Below are positions 21,825 to 31,028 of a DNA stretch of 37,629 nucleotides, piece by piece. Origin of the DNA: Rhodovulum marinum (GTDB lineage: Bacteria; Pseudomonadota; Alphaproteobacteria; Rhodobacterales; Rhodobacteraceae). The translations under genes and the position numbers were made by a program. Numbering within the stretch: position 1 is the first letter of the stretch; each line of letters opens with the position of its first letter. The notes beneath the pieces are model-generated. The model did no database searches and had not been told where the DNA came from. It saw nothing but the letters and a program-made list of their open reading frames with translations. The stretch covers positions 1-37,629 of the forward strand of contig NZ_SLXP01000020.1 in the NCBI RefSeq assembly GCF_004343075.1, read 5' to 3'.

Positions 21825-24818
21825 ATGAAGGTTCAACGTAACAGGTTCGCGGGACTGGTTTTGTCCCTATTCGGGAAGCGATCGCGCGGTCTATCGCTCG
21901 AGGAAGACGGGCTCACAGTTCTCGGCAAACCGCTGCGACACGTCACCCTTGTGGATATCAGTGGAGCTTCGTGCGTCGAGAAGGGATTTCCGTTCTCGTC
22001 CCTGACCATTCCGCTCATGGATGGTTCCAGCCTTCGGGTTGCCGGCATCAAGCCGAAGAAGGCGGCGCCGTTCGTCACCGCCCTGAATACGGCGTGGCGG
22101 GACGCCATCGGCACGCAGATCGCCGCCCATGCCGATGAGATCGACGCGCTCGCGCAAGCCGTCGAACGCCTGGAGCTGCCCCGCCGCTATCCGGCGGCGT
22201 GCCTGCTCGAGCCCTTCGTGGAGCGCACCCGGAGGCTCTTCGCCGCGATCCCCGTCGATCTCCCCAGGGAAGCCATGCCGCCCGACCGGGCCCAGGCGCT
22301 CGACAGGATCGGCGCGTTCCATCGCGATCCGGTGCGCATGCGGGACCAGGCGATCGCCCGCTTCGTCGAGGCGGAACTTTCGGACATGCAGGACTTCTTC
22401 GACCAGATCGAGTCGAACCCGCTCACGCCGGAACAACGCCTCGCCGTGGCGACGGACGAGGACGCCACGCTCGTGCTGGCGGGTGCCGGATCGGGCAAGA
22501 CCAGCGTGATCACCGCGAAGGCGGCCTACCTGATCGAACGCGGCATCCGGCCGCCCGAGGACATCCTGTTGATGGCCTTCGGCAAGGACGCCGCGACCGA
22601 GATGGCGGGGCGGATCGAAGCGCGCTGCGGGGCACCGGTGGCGGCGAAGACCTTCCACGCGCTGGCCTATGGCATCATCGCCGAGGTGGAGGGCCAGGCC
22701 CCGGCGCTGGCGGACCATGCCTCGGATGACGCGCAGTTCAACGCGTTGATCCGGGACATCCTCCGGGACCTCGCCTCGCGCCCGGGCAAGGCCCTACACC
22801 TGCTTATCCAGTGGTTCGCCGAATTCTTCCGCCCGGAACGCAGCCCCTGGGAATTCAAGAGCAAGCACGAATATTACAGCTACGTCGAGGAACAAGAATT
22901 GCGCAGCCTGCAAGGCGAGCGCGTCCGGAGCTTCGAGGAGCTTCAGATCGCCAACTGGCTCTACCTCAACGGCATCGCCTACGAATACGAGCCGCTCTAC
23001 GAGCACCCCCTGCCGAAGACCGGCCGTGGCGCCTACACGCCGGATTTCCGGCTGACCGCGAGCGGCGTCTATATCGAACATTTCGGGGTTCGGAAAGCAC
23101 CGGGGCCGGACGGGACCGAGGTGCTCACGACCGCGCCCTATATCGACCGCGATAGCTATCTCGAGGACATGGCCTGGAAACGCGAGGTCCATGCCGAGCA
23201 CGGCACCACGCTGGTCGAGACCTACAGCTACGAACGCGTCGAGGGCCGCCTGACCAAGGCGCTGGCGGAGAAGCTGGAGCCCTACGTGACGCTGAACCCG
23301 CGTCCGCCCGAGCAGGTCTTCGAACGGCTCACGGAACTCGGCCAGGTCGATGCCTTCACCCAGACGCTCGGCACTTTCCTGCGGCACTTCAAGGGGTCCG
23401 GGCGCACGGTGGAGGAATGCCGTGAGAAGACCGAGGGGCTTAAGGAAAAGGCGCGCGGCCGGGCCTTCCTCGAGATCTTCGAGCCCGTCCATGCCGAGTA
23501 CCAGGAGCGTCTCGGACCGCGGATCGATTTCGAGGACATGATCGCTCGGGCCACGGCGCATGTGCGCGCAGGACGCTACAAGAGCCCCTTTCGCCACCTG
23601 CTGGTCGACGAGTTCCAGGACATCTCCCAGGGCCGCGCCGAGCTCTTGCGGGCCCTCAAGGCGCAGCATGCGGACGCGCGCATCTTCGCGGTCGGCGACG
23701 ACTGGCAGTCGATCTACCGCTTCACCGGGTCCGACATCCGGCTGATGCGGAACTTCGGTCAGGAATTCGGCGGCACCTTTGCCGGGAAGACCGGCATCCA
23801 TCGCACGGTCGATCTCGGCCGCACCTTCCGCAGCGTCGACCGGATCGCCCTGCCCGCCCGCAGCTTCGTGTTGAAGAACGCCTCCCAGATCACCAAGGCG
23901 GTGATCCCCGCGGGCACCGCCGCCGCCCCGGCGATCCGGGTGGCCTACGTGGCGCCGAAGCAGGAGGCGGCCGCCCTGCAGCAGGTGCTGACCGACATTC
24001 GCGGGACCATGGCCGGCACCAGCGACAAGAAAACCACCGTTCTCCTGGTGGGGCGTTACCGGCACCTTCGGCCGAAGAACATCGCGGCGTTGGAACGGGA
24101 GCACCCCGGTCTCTCGATCAGTTTCAAGACCGTCCATGCCTCCAAGGGGCTCGAGGCCGACCACGTCGTCATTCTCGGCGCCGAGAGCGGCCGGTTTGGA
24201 TTCCCCTCGGAGATCGTAGACGATCCGATCCTCGATCTCGTCCTGCCGGAGCCGGAGAAGTTCGAGCACGCCGAGGAACGCCGGGTGTTCTACGTGGCGC
24301 TGACCCGCGCGCGGAAGACCGTCACCCTCCTCGCGCCGGGCAACAAACCCTCCGCCTTCGTGCGCGAACTGATCGAAAACCCCGACTACGGCGCCGTCGA
24401 ACTCGGCGAGGCGGCCACGCCGGTCGTTCACCGCTGCCCGGCCTGCGGCGGGCGTCTAATCCCGAAACGGTCGGAGAGATCAGGCCTGCGGTTCGTCTGC
24501 GAGCACCGTCGGCACTGTCGGACATCCCGTCCGGCCTGCCCCGCCTGCGGCAATGACCTCCCGGAACGGTCGAAATCCGAACCCGACGTCTTCGTCTGTA
24601 GCTGTGGCACCCGCTTCCCGGCCTGTCCGAGCTGTGGGGACGGTTGGCTGGTCGAGCGGAAAGGCCGCTTCGGCCCGTTCCTTGGCTGCGTGACCTACCC
24701 GCGCTGCAAGGGCAGGACGCGGGTGAAGGGCAACGACAGGACATCGGGTGGCGCATCCGAAAAACCGACACGGAGCCGGGCGAAGGGCAAGCGCGGTCCG
24801 TGGAACCGAACGTCCTGA
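21825..24818 (+). CDS. HelD-like UvrD/Rep-family DNA helicase with C-terminal zinc fingers
   Basis: The protein has about 997 residues. The N-terminal 200 resemble DNA helicase IV, followed by a superfamily-1 helicase core. Motif I LAGAGSGKTS is at about 219, a split insertion contains LYLNGIAYEYEPLYEHPLP, YTPDFRL and YIEHFG, the Walker B DEFQD is near 594, FAVGDDWQSIYRFTG follows, and motif VI VFYVALTRARKTV is near 830. The tail (about 866-970) carries repeated CPAC/CPSC knuckles and GPFLGCVTYPRCKG, a topoisomerase I-type zinc finger. The YTPDF...YIEHFG part is family-typical and resembles a PD-(D/E)XK core without an obvious Lys. Start choice is uncertain: the frame opens at 21654, ATGs occur at 21813 and 21825, and none has a strong site. 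Confidence 0.85.
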   Translation: MKVQRNRFAGLVLSLFGKRSRGLSLEEDGLTVLGKPLRHVTLVDISGASCVEKGFPFSSLTIPLMDGSSLRVAGIKPKKAAPFVTALNTAWRDAIGTQIAAHADEIDALAQAVERLELPRRYPAACLLEPFVERTRRLFAAIPVDLPREAMPPDRAQALDRIGAFHRDPVRMRDQAIARFVEAELSDMQDFFDQIESNPLTPEQRLAVATDEDATLVLAGAGSGKTSVITAKAAYLIERGIRPPEDILLMAFGKDAATEMAGRIEARCGAPVAAKTFHALAYGIIAEVEGQAPALADHASDDAQFNALIRDILRDLASRPGKALHLLIQWFAEFFRPERSPWEFKSKHEYYSYVEEQELRSLQGERVRSFEELQIANWLYLNGIAYEYEPLYEHPLPKTGRGAYTPDFRLTASGVYIEHFGVRKAPGPDGTEVLTTAPYIDRDSYLEDMAWKREVHAEHGTTLVETYSYERVEGRLTKALAEKLEPYVTLNPRPPEQVFERLTELGQVDAFTQTLGTFLRHFKGSGRTVEECREKTEGLKEKARGRAFLEIFEPVHAEYQERLGPRIDFEDMIARATAHVRAGRYKSPFRHLLVDEFQDISQGRAELLRALKAQHADARIFAVGDDWQSIYRFTGSDIRLMRNFGQEFGGTFAGKTGIHRTVDLGRTFRSVDRIALPARSFVLKNASQITKAVIPAGTAAAPAIRVAYVAPKQEAAALQQVLTDIRGTMAGTSDKKTTVLLVGRYRHLRPKNIAALEREHPGLSISFKTVHASKGLEADHVVILGAESGRFGFPSEIVDDPILDLVLPEPEKFEHAEERRVFYVALTRARKTVTLLAPGNKPSAFVRELIENPDYGAVELGEAATPVVHRCPACGGRLIPKRSERSGLRFVCEHRRHCRTSRPACPACGNDLPERSKSEPDVFVCSCGTRFPACPSCGDGWLVERKGRFGPFLGCVTYPRCKGRTRVKGNDRTSGGASEKPTRSRAKGKRGPWNRTS

Positions 24819-24889
24819 GAAAAATAGGAGCGCGGCTCGGAAGATACGGGCCGGCTTGGACCCCTCACCGAAAACGCTGAGCCCGCACC

Positions 24890-26197
24890 CTAGAGGCGCC
24901 CGGCGATCCGGAGCGCGTTGGCCTCGACGAGCTGCGCGGCCTGCGCGACGTATCCAGCCGTTGCGCCCGGCAGGGCCGCGACCTCTTCGGTGACCCGCAC
25001 GCGGTTGGCCACAAGGCGATCGACGAGCTCCTGGACGCGGTTGCGGACATCGGTCGGGCGATAGCCGATCTCTTGGGCAATCGCCTCCCATTGCCGGCCC
25101 GCGATGCCGTCGGCCGTGCGTTTCTTGCCCGCGATGTTCTGGGCGTAGGCCTGCACCACATGGGGCCAGGCCAGCACCGAGGAGACATCGTAGAGGGGCG
25201 CGAGACGGGGCAGCTCGGCCAGGGGCAGGATCAGCGAATAGTTCTTCGCATGCGCGTCGGTATTGGCGACGAGGATGTTGAAGATGACCTGGTCGAGCAA
25301 AGCCAGCGCACCGCGCGCGCTGACATGCCGACCTGTGTCGAGAAGCGTCTTCAGATCGAGCCCGGGCAGCGTGCCGCGCTCGTATTTCCGGCCGGGGGGC
25401 AGGCCGTTGGCCTGCGCGAAATCCTCCTGGTGGAGGCGCACCAGCTGCCCGTGCCGGCCGAGCCTGCGGTCATAGCGCAGGACAGCGATCGCGCTGCGGC
25501 CCTCGGCGCGCAGGATGGTTGCCTGCGCCGCCTCGAGACCGATGGCCGCGGCCATCCGGAGGCACCAGACCTCGTTCTCGGTGATGCCGGGCAGGTTGGG
25601 GTTGTCCGGTTTCACGATCAGGGTCGACGGCGCCCCGTGCAGCGGGACGGCCAGGACATCCCCCGGTTCGGGCAGGCGCAGCACCGGCCTGCCATCGGGA
25701 TCTAGCACGGCGAGCGCGGATTTCCTCTGGCCGCCGGCCAGCGATTGTCGCACGCCCTCCTCCCCCACGAGGAACGGTCGGCTGCCGAGATCCTCGAAAT
25801 GGTGCTCGAGCGCCGCGGCGGGAGTGTCGATGCCGTAGAGATCGGTGAGCGGGCGATAGGCCCACCGGCTGCGGTCGGAGGCCAGCCCGAAGGAAAGCGC
25901 GCCGGCCGTATCGCCGCCGATCCGTTCGAGCATGGCCAGCGCATCCGCCTGATCGAGGCCAAGGGAGCGTGTGAGGCTGCGGAGTTGTTCCTCTTCCGGC
26001 AAGAGGTTCGCGAGCCAGGGCGAGATGATTTCGGACGTGTACGGCTCTGCACGCAGGGGCATCGTGACCGACAGGGGGAACGCGCCTGCCGTCTGCCGCC
26101 AGCGGTCCGCGTAGCGCAGCGAGAGCGCGCCATCCGCGGCGACCTCGACATCGGCCACATGCAGCGCATCGAACCAGACGGGCACGGATCGCGTCAC
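24890..26197 (-). CDS. hipA: HipA-type serine/threonine kinase toxin
   Basis: This 435-residue protein belongs to the HipA family, whose E. coli member phosphorylates glutamyl-tRNA synthetase and promotes persistence. Features are the HipA N-terminal domain (FPLSVTMPLRAEPY, then WLANLLPEEEQLR), DTAGALSFG, IVKPDNPNLPGITENEVWCLRMA, and RLHQEDFAQANGLPPGRKYE. The catalytic NILVANTDAHAKNYS and metal-binding LAPLYDVSS follow. All key kinase residues appear present, so the toxin is probably active. The GTG start at 26197 overlaps the hipB stop, coupling translation. The gene runs toward the converging helicase gene (72 bases apart). Confidence 0.92.
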   Translation of the reverse strand: MTRSVPVWFDALHVADVEVAADGALSLRYADRWRQTAGAFPLSVTMPLRAEPYTSEIISPWLANLLPEEEQLRSLTRSLGLDQADALAMLERIGGDTAGALSFGLASDRSRWAYRPLTDLYGIDTPAAALEHHFEDLGSRPFLVGEEGVRQSLAGGQRKSALAVLDPDGRPVLRLPEPGDVLAVPLHGAPSTLIVKPDNPNLPGITENEVWCLRMAAAIGLEAAQATILRAEGRSAIAVLRYDRRLGRHGQLVRLHQEDFAQANGLPPGRKYERGTLPGLDLKTLLDTGRHVSARGALALLDQVIFNILVANTDAHAKNYSLILPLAELPRLAPLYDVSSVLAWPHVVQAYAQNIAGKKRTADGIAGRQWEAIAQEIGYRPTDVRNRVQELVDRLVANRVRVTEEVAALPGATAGYVAQAAQLVEANALRIAGRL

Positions 26198-26484
26198 AGG
26201 TAATCCCCGAGATCGTAGCCTTCAGCGGGGGCGTCGCCACCGGTGCTGGCGTCGTTTGTTTGATCCTCCAGCAGGGCCCTGATCGGCACCCGAAGCGCCG
26301 CCGCGATCTTCGCGAGCGTCGTCAGCCTTGCGTCGCGCTTGCCCGTCTCGATCAGCGACAGCGCGGGCGCGCTGATCCCGGTGAGGCGGGCAAGCTGCTC
26401 GAGCGTGAGGTCCTGATCCGCACGCAGCGCCCGGACGCGCCGCCCGATATCGGCGAGAAAGTTAGATTCGATTTCAGCGGTCAT
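26194..26484 (-). CDS. hipB: HipB-type XRE antitoxin and autorepressor
   Basis: This 96-residue helix-turn-helix protein (Cro/CI type) has ALRADQDLTLEQLARLTGISAPALSLIETGKRD in the HTH and a C-terminal tail EGYDLGDYL. HipB neutralises HipA and represses the operon by binding palindromes upstream. It overlaps hipA by 4 bases. The 110 bases upstream contain three matching operators (26496, 26546, 26596). Confidence 0.9.
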   Translation of the reverse strand: MTAEIESNFLADIGRRVRALRADQDLTLEQLARLTGISAPALSLIETGKRDARLTTLAKIAAALRVPIRALLEDQTNDASTGGDAPAEGYDLGDYL

Positions 26485-26495
26485 GGCGACACAGG

Positions 26496-26511
26496 TTACC
26501 TTTTTCGGTAA
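26496..26511. promoter_or_regulatory. hip operator O1
   Basis: TTACCTTTTTCGGTAA has perfect 5-bp arms (TTACC/GGTAA). It starts 12 bases from the hipB start codon and is the best-conserved of the three sites. Confidence 0.7.
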
Positions 26512-26545
26512 ATATGCCGGCGGATGTCCGGGATTTCAAGCTGGC

Positions 26546-26561
26546 TTATCTTTATCGGTAA
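26546..26561. promoter_or_regulatory. hip operator O2
   Basis: TTATCTTTATCGGTAA matches O1 at 14 of 16 positions, with one mismatch between the arms. It begins exactly 50 bases from O1. Confidence 0.65.
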
Positions 26562-26595
26562 AACAGTATAGGTTTCGACCAAAACCAACCCGCCA

Positions 26596-26611
26596 TTACC
26601 GTATTCGATAA
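26596..26611. promoter_or_regulatory. hip operator O3
   Basis: TTACCGTATTCGATAA shares the arms and overall pattern of O1 with one arm mismatch, exactly 50 bases from O2. It lies just beyond the end of the DUF2274 gene. Confidence 0.6.
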
Positions 26612-26626
26612 GGCGGTTGGCGCCAA

Positions 26627-26884
26627 TCAGGCCTCCCCGCGCCCCGATGGCGCCTTTTCCGTCCCGCGCGGTGCGCGCCGCGCTTTCGCAAACCCACGAT
26701 CCGTCGCGATGAACCGCTCGAGCATGGGAACCACCAGCTTCTTGGCTTCAATCGGCCCCATTCCGGCTTCTCGACCGAGGATTTCCCCATAGGCGATCAG
26801 GTCGCGATGCAGCTCTGCGGGCAGCTCCACGTTAAGCTTCACCGGCTTGTCGTCCGGGATCGGTCCGAGTTTCAGCTTGGTCAT
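26627..26884 (-). CDS. DUF2274 protein of trb operons
   Basis: This 85-residue protein is the small gene usually found after trbI in alphaproteobacterial integrative elements. Visible features are KLKLGPIPDDKPVKLNVELPAELHRDLIAYGEILGRE, resembling a ribbon-helix-helix-like beginning, and VPMLERFIATDRGFAKAR. Its role is unknown; a transcriptional role is plausible from the fold-like N-terminus. It starts one base after the trbI stop. Confidence 0.8.
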   Translation of the reverse strand: MTKLKLGPIPDDKPVKLNVELPAELHRDLIAYGEILGREAGMGPIEAKKLVVPMLERFIATDRGFAKARRAPRGTEKAPSGRGEA

Positions 26885-26885
26885 G

Positions 26886-28022
26886 TCAGCCTCCGGCTGG
26901 CGCGAAGACGAGATCGCGCGTGACGATCACGCGGACGGGGAAGCCCGGGCGAATGGTGAGGGTCGGCGGGACCTCGAGTTGGCGTTGAACGATGCGCTGG
27001 CCGGCCTCGTTGATCGTGTCGAGGGCTCCGTCGCGCAAGGCACGGGCGAGGCGGTCTTCCTCCTCGAGGGAAAGTTCCGCGCCGACGGCGAGCAGGGTCG
27101 AAAGCCCTGCTCCGCGCAGGATGCTCCCCCAGTGATTGTCGACGCGGTCCTCGAGACCGGCAAAGCCCGCGGCATCCGCCCCGGGCTGGCGTTCGAGCAC
27201 GAGAGATCGCCCATCGGGGAAGATCAGCCGGTTCCAGACCAGGAGCACGCGGCGCTGGCCGACGGTGACGCTGTCATCATAGACGCCGACCAAGCGGGTG
27301 CCTTGCGGTATGAGGAGCAGGCTGCCGGTGGGGCTGTCATAGACGCTCTGGGTGACCTGCGCGGTGATCTGACCGGGAAGGTCTGACCGGATCCCGGTGA
27401 TCAGCGCGGCCGGGATGACGGAGCCGGCCTGCAGGAGGTACGGAGACGCTGGTGGCTGCACGCGGTCAGGGGCGACCGTGCGGCGGTCGATCGGCCCGGT
27501 CAGGAAGGCCTGGCGCGGATCGGTCTCCGGAGTGACCGCCATTCCACCTCCGGGTGCCGCGGGCGGAACTTGGAACCCGGTGGACGCGGGCGCTCCGGGC
27601 CGCGTCTGGAAGAAGAGGTCACTCACGCGCGCCGCTTCCAGTTCCGCAAGGCGCTGCTGTTCCGCAGGGTCCATGGTGGGCGGCGTGAGGCTCGGAGCCG
27701 CGATGGGCTGGCCGCGTTGCTGCGCGTCGAGGATGCCGCCGCCAAGGTCGCCCGGCAGGGGCGGTCCGAGGCGCGGGATCGCGTCATAGCTGCCCGGCAG
27801 ATCGCGGAGGCCATCGGCGGGTTGGCGGCGGTCCGTGGTGATCAGTTCCTCCGGTGCGGCGGTCCGGTCCGGGCGCTGAAGGCCGTAGATCAGCGCGGCA
27901 CCGATGCCAAGGCCCGCGACGACGCCGAGGCCGACAATCACCTTGCGCGAAATCCGCGTCACTCGGGGCGGATCGGCGCGCAGGCGCATGGCGGCGGCGG
28001 TGTCGGTCGATGTCTCGCTCAT
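26886..28022 (-). CDS. trbI: TrbI, conjugal transfer core-complex protein (VirB10-like)
   Basis: This 378-residue protein has a membrane anchor at about 28-46 (VGLGVVAGLGIGAALIYGL), a proline-rich periplasmic linker and a VirB10/TrbI domain. That domain contains LLQAGSVIPAALITGIRSDLPGQITAQVTQSVYDS and ends FPVRVIVTRDLVF. In VirB10 this spans the envelope and gates the outer-membrane channel. It overlaps trbG by 4 bases. The gene looks intact. Confidence 0.92.
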   Translation of the reverse strand: MSETSTDTAAAMRLRADPPRVTRISRKVIVGLGVVAGLGIGAALIYGLQRPDRTAAPEELITTDRRQPADGLRDLPGSYDAIPRLGPPLPGDLGGGILDAQQRGQPIAAPSLTPPTMDPAEQQRLAELEAARVSDLFFQTRPGAPASTGFQVPPAAPGGGMAVTPETDPRQAFLTGPIDRRTVAPDRVQPPASPYLLQAGSVIPAALITGIRSDLPGQITAQVTQSVYDSPTGSLLLIPQGTRLVGVYDDSVTVGQRRVLLVWNRLIFPDGRSLVLERQPGADAAGFAGLEDRVDNHWGSILRGAGLSTLLAVGAELSLEEEDRLARALRDGALDTINEAGQRIVQRQLEVPPTLTIRPGFPVRVIVTRDLVFAPAGG

Positions 28023-28993
28023 GTCCCTCGCTCCGCATCGTGCCTTACCACGGCCCCCTCGGTCTGGGGTTCGATCCGCAGGATGCGGACGACCTCCTGC
28101 CGGGGTCCGCGGCCAAGGCGTAGCTCGGCCGCACCGAAGAGCCGGTCGACGATCAGCACGTTGCCGTGGATGCGGGAGTTGACGATCTCCAACTCGCCAT
28201 CGGCCCCGAGCACGAAGAGCGGCGGCATCTCGCCCTGGGCAATGCCGCGCGGGAAGACGACATAGACCCTGCGCCCGTCGTCGAAGACCGAAACCGGCCG
28301 CCAGGGCGGGCTGTCGCCCTGCAGCCCGTAGCGGTGATTGCGGGCATGCGCGGGCGGGATGCGCGGCGTGGCCGGTGCGACGCGTGGGGCTTCGGGCGCG
28401 CGCGGATAGGCCCAGGAGATGGCGGGCATCCAGGTTTCTTCGCTGGCGTTGAGTTCGATCAGGTAAGTGCGACGGTCGGTCGAGATCACGAGGTTCGTGC
28501 TGATGTCGGGCCTTGTGGGTTTCACGAGGACGAGGACGCGGGTGTCGCGGCCCGCGCCGCTTTCGGTGTCCCCGATGATCCAGCGCGCGGTATCGCCGGC
28601 CGCGATCGGGCCGGTGCCCGCCAGGCGCTCGCCGGGTTCGAGCGCGATGGTCGTGATCTGGCCCGGGGCGGCGTAGACCTGATAGAGCGCACCCTCGGAC
28701 CAGGGATAGATCTGGATCGCGTTGAAATACCCGGCCTGGCGCGGTTCGACGCGGGCGGCCGCATTGGCATTGCCGACCTGGGCGACGGGTGTCGCGGCCG
28801 CCTCCCCACCCCGGCTCGGGGTCCAGGCGGGCGGAACATGGAGGGGGCGCGGCCGGTCATCGGGTGCCGTGGCAGGCGGCGACAGCAAAGGTGGGACCGC
28901 GTCGTCATAGGCGAATGCGGGCGGGCGGTCGCTGGCGCAGCCGGCGAGGAGCGTGGTGGCGAGGAGCACGGCGGGCAGGATCGGTCGGGTCAT
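28019..28993 (-). CDS. trbG: TrbG, outer-membrane core protein (VirB9-like)
   Basis: This 324-residue protein has a lipoprotein-type signal (LLATTLLAGCASDRP), so it is probably lipidated at Cys19. A TrbG/VirB9 domain follows, containing YPWSEGALYQVYAAPGQITTIALEPGE, SADRR-type segments and a C-terminal DGRRVYVVFPRGI and RLFGAAELRLG. VirB9 homologues form the outer ring of the secretion channel. It overlaps trbF and trbI by 4 bases at each end. Confidence 0.92.
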   Translation of the reverse strand: MTRPILPAVLLATTLLAGCASDRPPAFAYDDAVPPLLSPPATAPDDRPRPLHVPPAWTPSRGGEAAATPVAQVGNANAAARVEPRQAGYFNAIQIYPWSEGALYQVYAAPGQITTIALEPGERLAGTGPIAAGDTARWIIGDTESGAGRDTRVLVLVKPTRPDISTNLVISTDRRTYLIELNASEETWMPAISWAYPRAPEAPRVAPATPRIPPAHARNHRYGLQGDSPPWRPVSVFDDGRRVYVVFPRGIAQGEMPPLFVLGADGELEIVNSRIHGNVLIVDRLFGAAELRLGRGPRQEVVRILRIEPQTEGAVVRHDAERGT

Positions 28994-29679
28994 TGGCTCA
29001 TCTCCCGCGACCAGTTGATCGCGTTCACATAGATGCCGAGGGGGTTCGCCCGCAGGCGCTCGGCCGTGCGCGGCGGGTCGATCACGATGGTCAGGATCGT
29101 GGTCCAGCGTTCGGTGCGGGCGAGCTGGCCGTTCTCGTAGTGCCGCTCGGACCAGGCCACCCGGAAACTGTCCGGCGAGGCACGAATGACGCTCGAGACC
29201 TCAATCGAGACCTGGTCCTCGCCGACCCGCGTGAAGGGATCGTTGGCGCGGGCGTGGTCGTTGAGCGCCAACGCGCCGCGGTCGGTGGTGAATTCATAGG
29301 CGCGGAGCCAGTTCTGCCGGACCACGATCGGATCGGCGGGCAGGCCCCGGACCTCCTCGATGAATCGGGCGAGATGCCAGGCGATCTGCGGATCGCTGGG
29401 GCGATACCCGGCGCTGGCGGCCTCGACGGCGCGGGCCTCGCCATGCCGGTCGATCTCGACGACGTAGGGCACCACCGTGCCGCGCGCCGATTGCCAGACC
29501 AGCGCCGTGGCGAAACCGCCTGCGAGGACCAGGCAACCGAAGGCCATGAGGCGCCAGTTCTTCGCCTGCACCCGGGCGGAGCCGATGCGCTCGTCCCAGA
29601 CCTGGGCGGCCTTCTGGTAGGGAGTCTCGGGTTCCAGGGTCTTGCCGTAATGCGCGGCGGCGCGTTTGAAGAGGCTCAT
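28990..29679 (-). CDS. trbF: TrbF, inner-membrane assembly protein (VirB8-like)
   Basis: This 229-residue protein has one membrane segment at about 44-62 (LMAFGCLVLAGGFATALVW) and a periplasmic NTF2-like VirB8 domain. That domain includes PQIAWHLARFIEEVRGLP, RQNWLRAYEFTTDRGALALNDHARANDPF and IYVNAINWSREM. VirB8-type proteins nucleate assembly of the mating channel. ATGA overlaps link it to trbL and trbG. Confidence 0.92.
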   Translation of the reverse strand: MSLFKRAAAHYGKTLEPETPYQKAAQVWDERIGSARVQAKNWRLMAFGCLVLAGGFATALVWQSARGTVVPYVVEIDRHGEARAVEAASAGYRPSDPQIAWHLARFIEEVRGLPADPIVVRQNWLRAYEFTTDRGALALNDHARANDPFTRVGEDQVSIEVSSVIRASPDSFRVAWSERHYENGQLARTERWTTILTIVIDPPRTAERLRANPLGIYVNAINWSREMSQ

Positions 29680-31025
29680 TGGCGGTCGCTTTCAGAAAGG
29701 GAAACGGAGATGCCGGAGCCGGGGCTGTCCCCAGCGCGCAGCGCATGGGTGGCGGCGGAAACGCCATGGCTCATGGCCTGGCTGCGGCGCATCGAGCGTG
29801 CCCAGGCCGGTGGGCTGCCAGCGGCGTCGGACGCGGCGGTCGAGGCGCCTGGCACGCTGCCGAGCGAGGAGGTGCCGCCGGTGGCGGCAAAGCCAGCGCG
29901 CGCGCCGTCTGCATGGCTCGCCCTGACGGCGTTGCTGGCCGAGGCGGCAGCGCGGCGCAGTGGCGATGCAGCCGCGAATCCCGCGGCCTTTGCCACGCCA
30001 CCGAGACCGGAGGCGACGCTTGCGGCCCCAGTCTGGCCCATCGCTCCGAGACTGTAGGCGGTAGCCGCGGCCCCGGTGGCGGCAGCAGCCCCGCGCGTCG
30101 CGGCGGCCCCGCCCGAGGCCAGCGCCCCGGCCCCGCGGGCGCCGAGCAGGGCCCCGCCGCCTGCCGCGACGGCCGCTCCGCCCACCGCCAGCCCGGTGCC
30201 GACGGCCGCGCCTGCGCCCAGTTGCGGCCCGCCCGAGACGAGGCCCGTGGCGATGCCGGGGCCGAAGATACCGAGGCCAAGCAGTGAGAGCGCCGCCAGA
30301 ACGATCGCCATGGCCTCGTCGATGGTGGGCGTCACGCCGCCGAACCCAGCGGTGAACTGGCCGAAGAGCGTCGAGCCGATGCCGATGATCACTGCGAGCA
30401 CCAGCACCTTGATGCCGGAGGAGACGACGTTGCCCAGCACCCGCTCGGCCATGAAGGCGGTCTTGCCGAAAAGGCCGAAGGGGATCAGCACGAAGCCCGC
30501 GAGGGTCATCAGCTTGAACTCGATCAGCGTCACGAAGAGTTGCACGGCGAGGAGGAAGAAGGCCAGAAGCACCAGCGCCCAGGCGAAGAGCAGGCAGGCG
30601 ATCTGGATGAAGTTCTCGAAGAAGGCGACGAAGCCCATGAGATCGGCGGTGGATTCCAGAAGCGGCCGCCCGGCATCGAGACCGGTCTGCGCGACCCGAC
30701 CGGGACGCAGGAGATCGGCAGGGGAGAAGCCGGTGCCGGAAGCGAGCAGTCCCAGCCCCGCGAAACTGTCGAAGACGATGGCGGCCAGGCTGTTCCAGTT
30801 GGAGATGAGCCAGGCGAAGACACCGACGAAGAGGGTCTTTTTCACGAGGCGGGCGATGATGTCGTCATCGGCGCCCCAGGCCCAGAAGAGCGCGGCCAGC
30901 GTCACGTCGATCACGATGAGCGTGCTGGCGATGAAGGCGACCTCGCCCCCCAGCAGCCCGAAGCCGCTGTCGATATAGGAGGTGAAGACCCCGAGAAAGG
31001 TGTCGATGACGCCGGTGCCGCCCAT
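29676..31025 (-). CDS. trbL: TrbL, inner-membrane channel protein (VirB6-like)
   Basis: This 449-residue protein has six to seven hydrophobic segments in residues 1-280, including GFGLLGGEVAFIASTLIVIDVTLAA. Its C-terminal tail (about 285-449) is rich in Ala, Gly and Ser with low complexity. TrbL/VirB6 forms the membrane channel platform. The tail length and composition vary between relatives. It begins 3 bases after the trbK stop and overlaps trbF by 4. Confidence 0.9.
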   Translation of the reverse strand: MGGTGVIDTFLGVFTSYIDSGFGLLGGEVAFIASTLIVIDVTLAALFWAWGADDDIIARLVKKTLFVGVFAWLISNWNSLAAIVFDSFAGLGLLASGTGFSPADLLRPGRVAQTGLDAGRPLLESTADLMGFVAFFENFIQIACLLFAWALVLLAFFLLAVQLFVTLIEFKLMTLAGFVLIPFGLFGKTAFMAERVLGNVVSSGIKVLVLAVIIGIGSTLFGQFTAGFGGVTPTIDEAMAIVLAALSLLGLGIFGPGIATGLVSGGPQLGAGAAVGTGLAVGGAAVAAGGGALLGARGAGALASGGAAATRGAAAATGAAATAYSLGAMGQTGAASVASGLGGVAKAAGFAAASPLRRAAASASNAVRASHADGARAGFAATGGTSSLGSVPGASTAASDAAGSPPAWARSMRRSQAMSHGVSAATHALRAGDSPGSGISVSLSESDRQ

Positions 31026-31028
31026 GGC

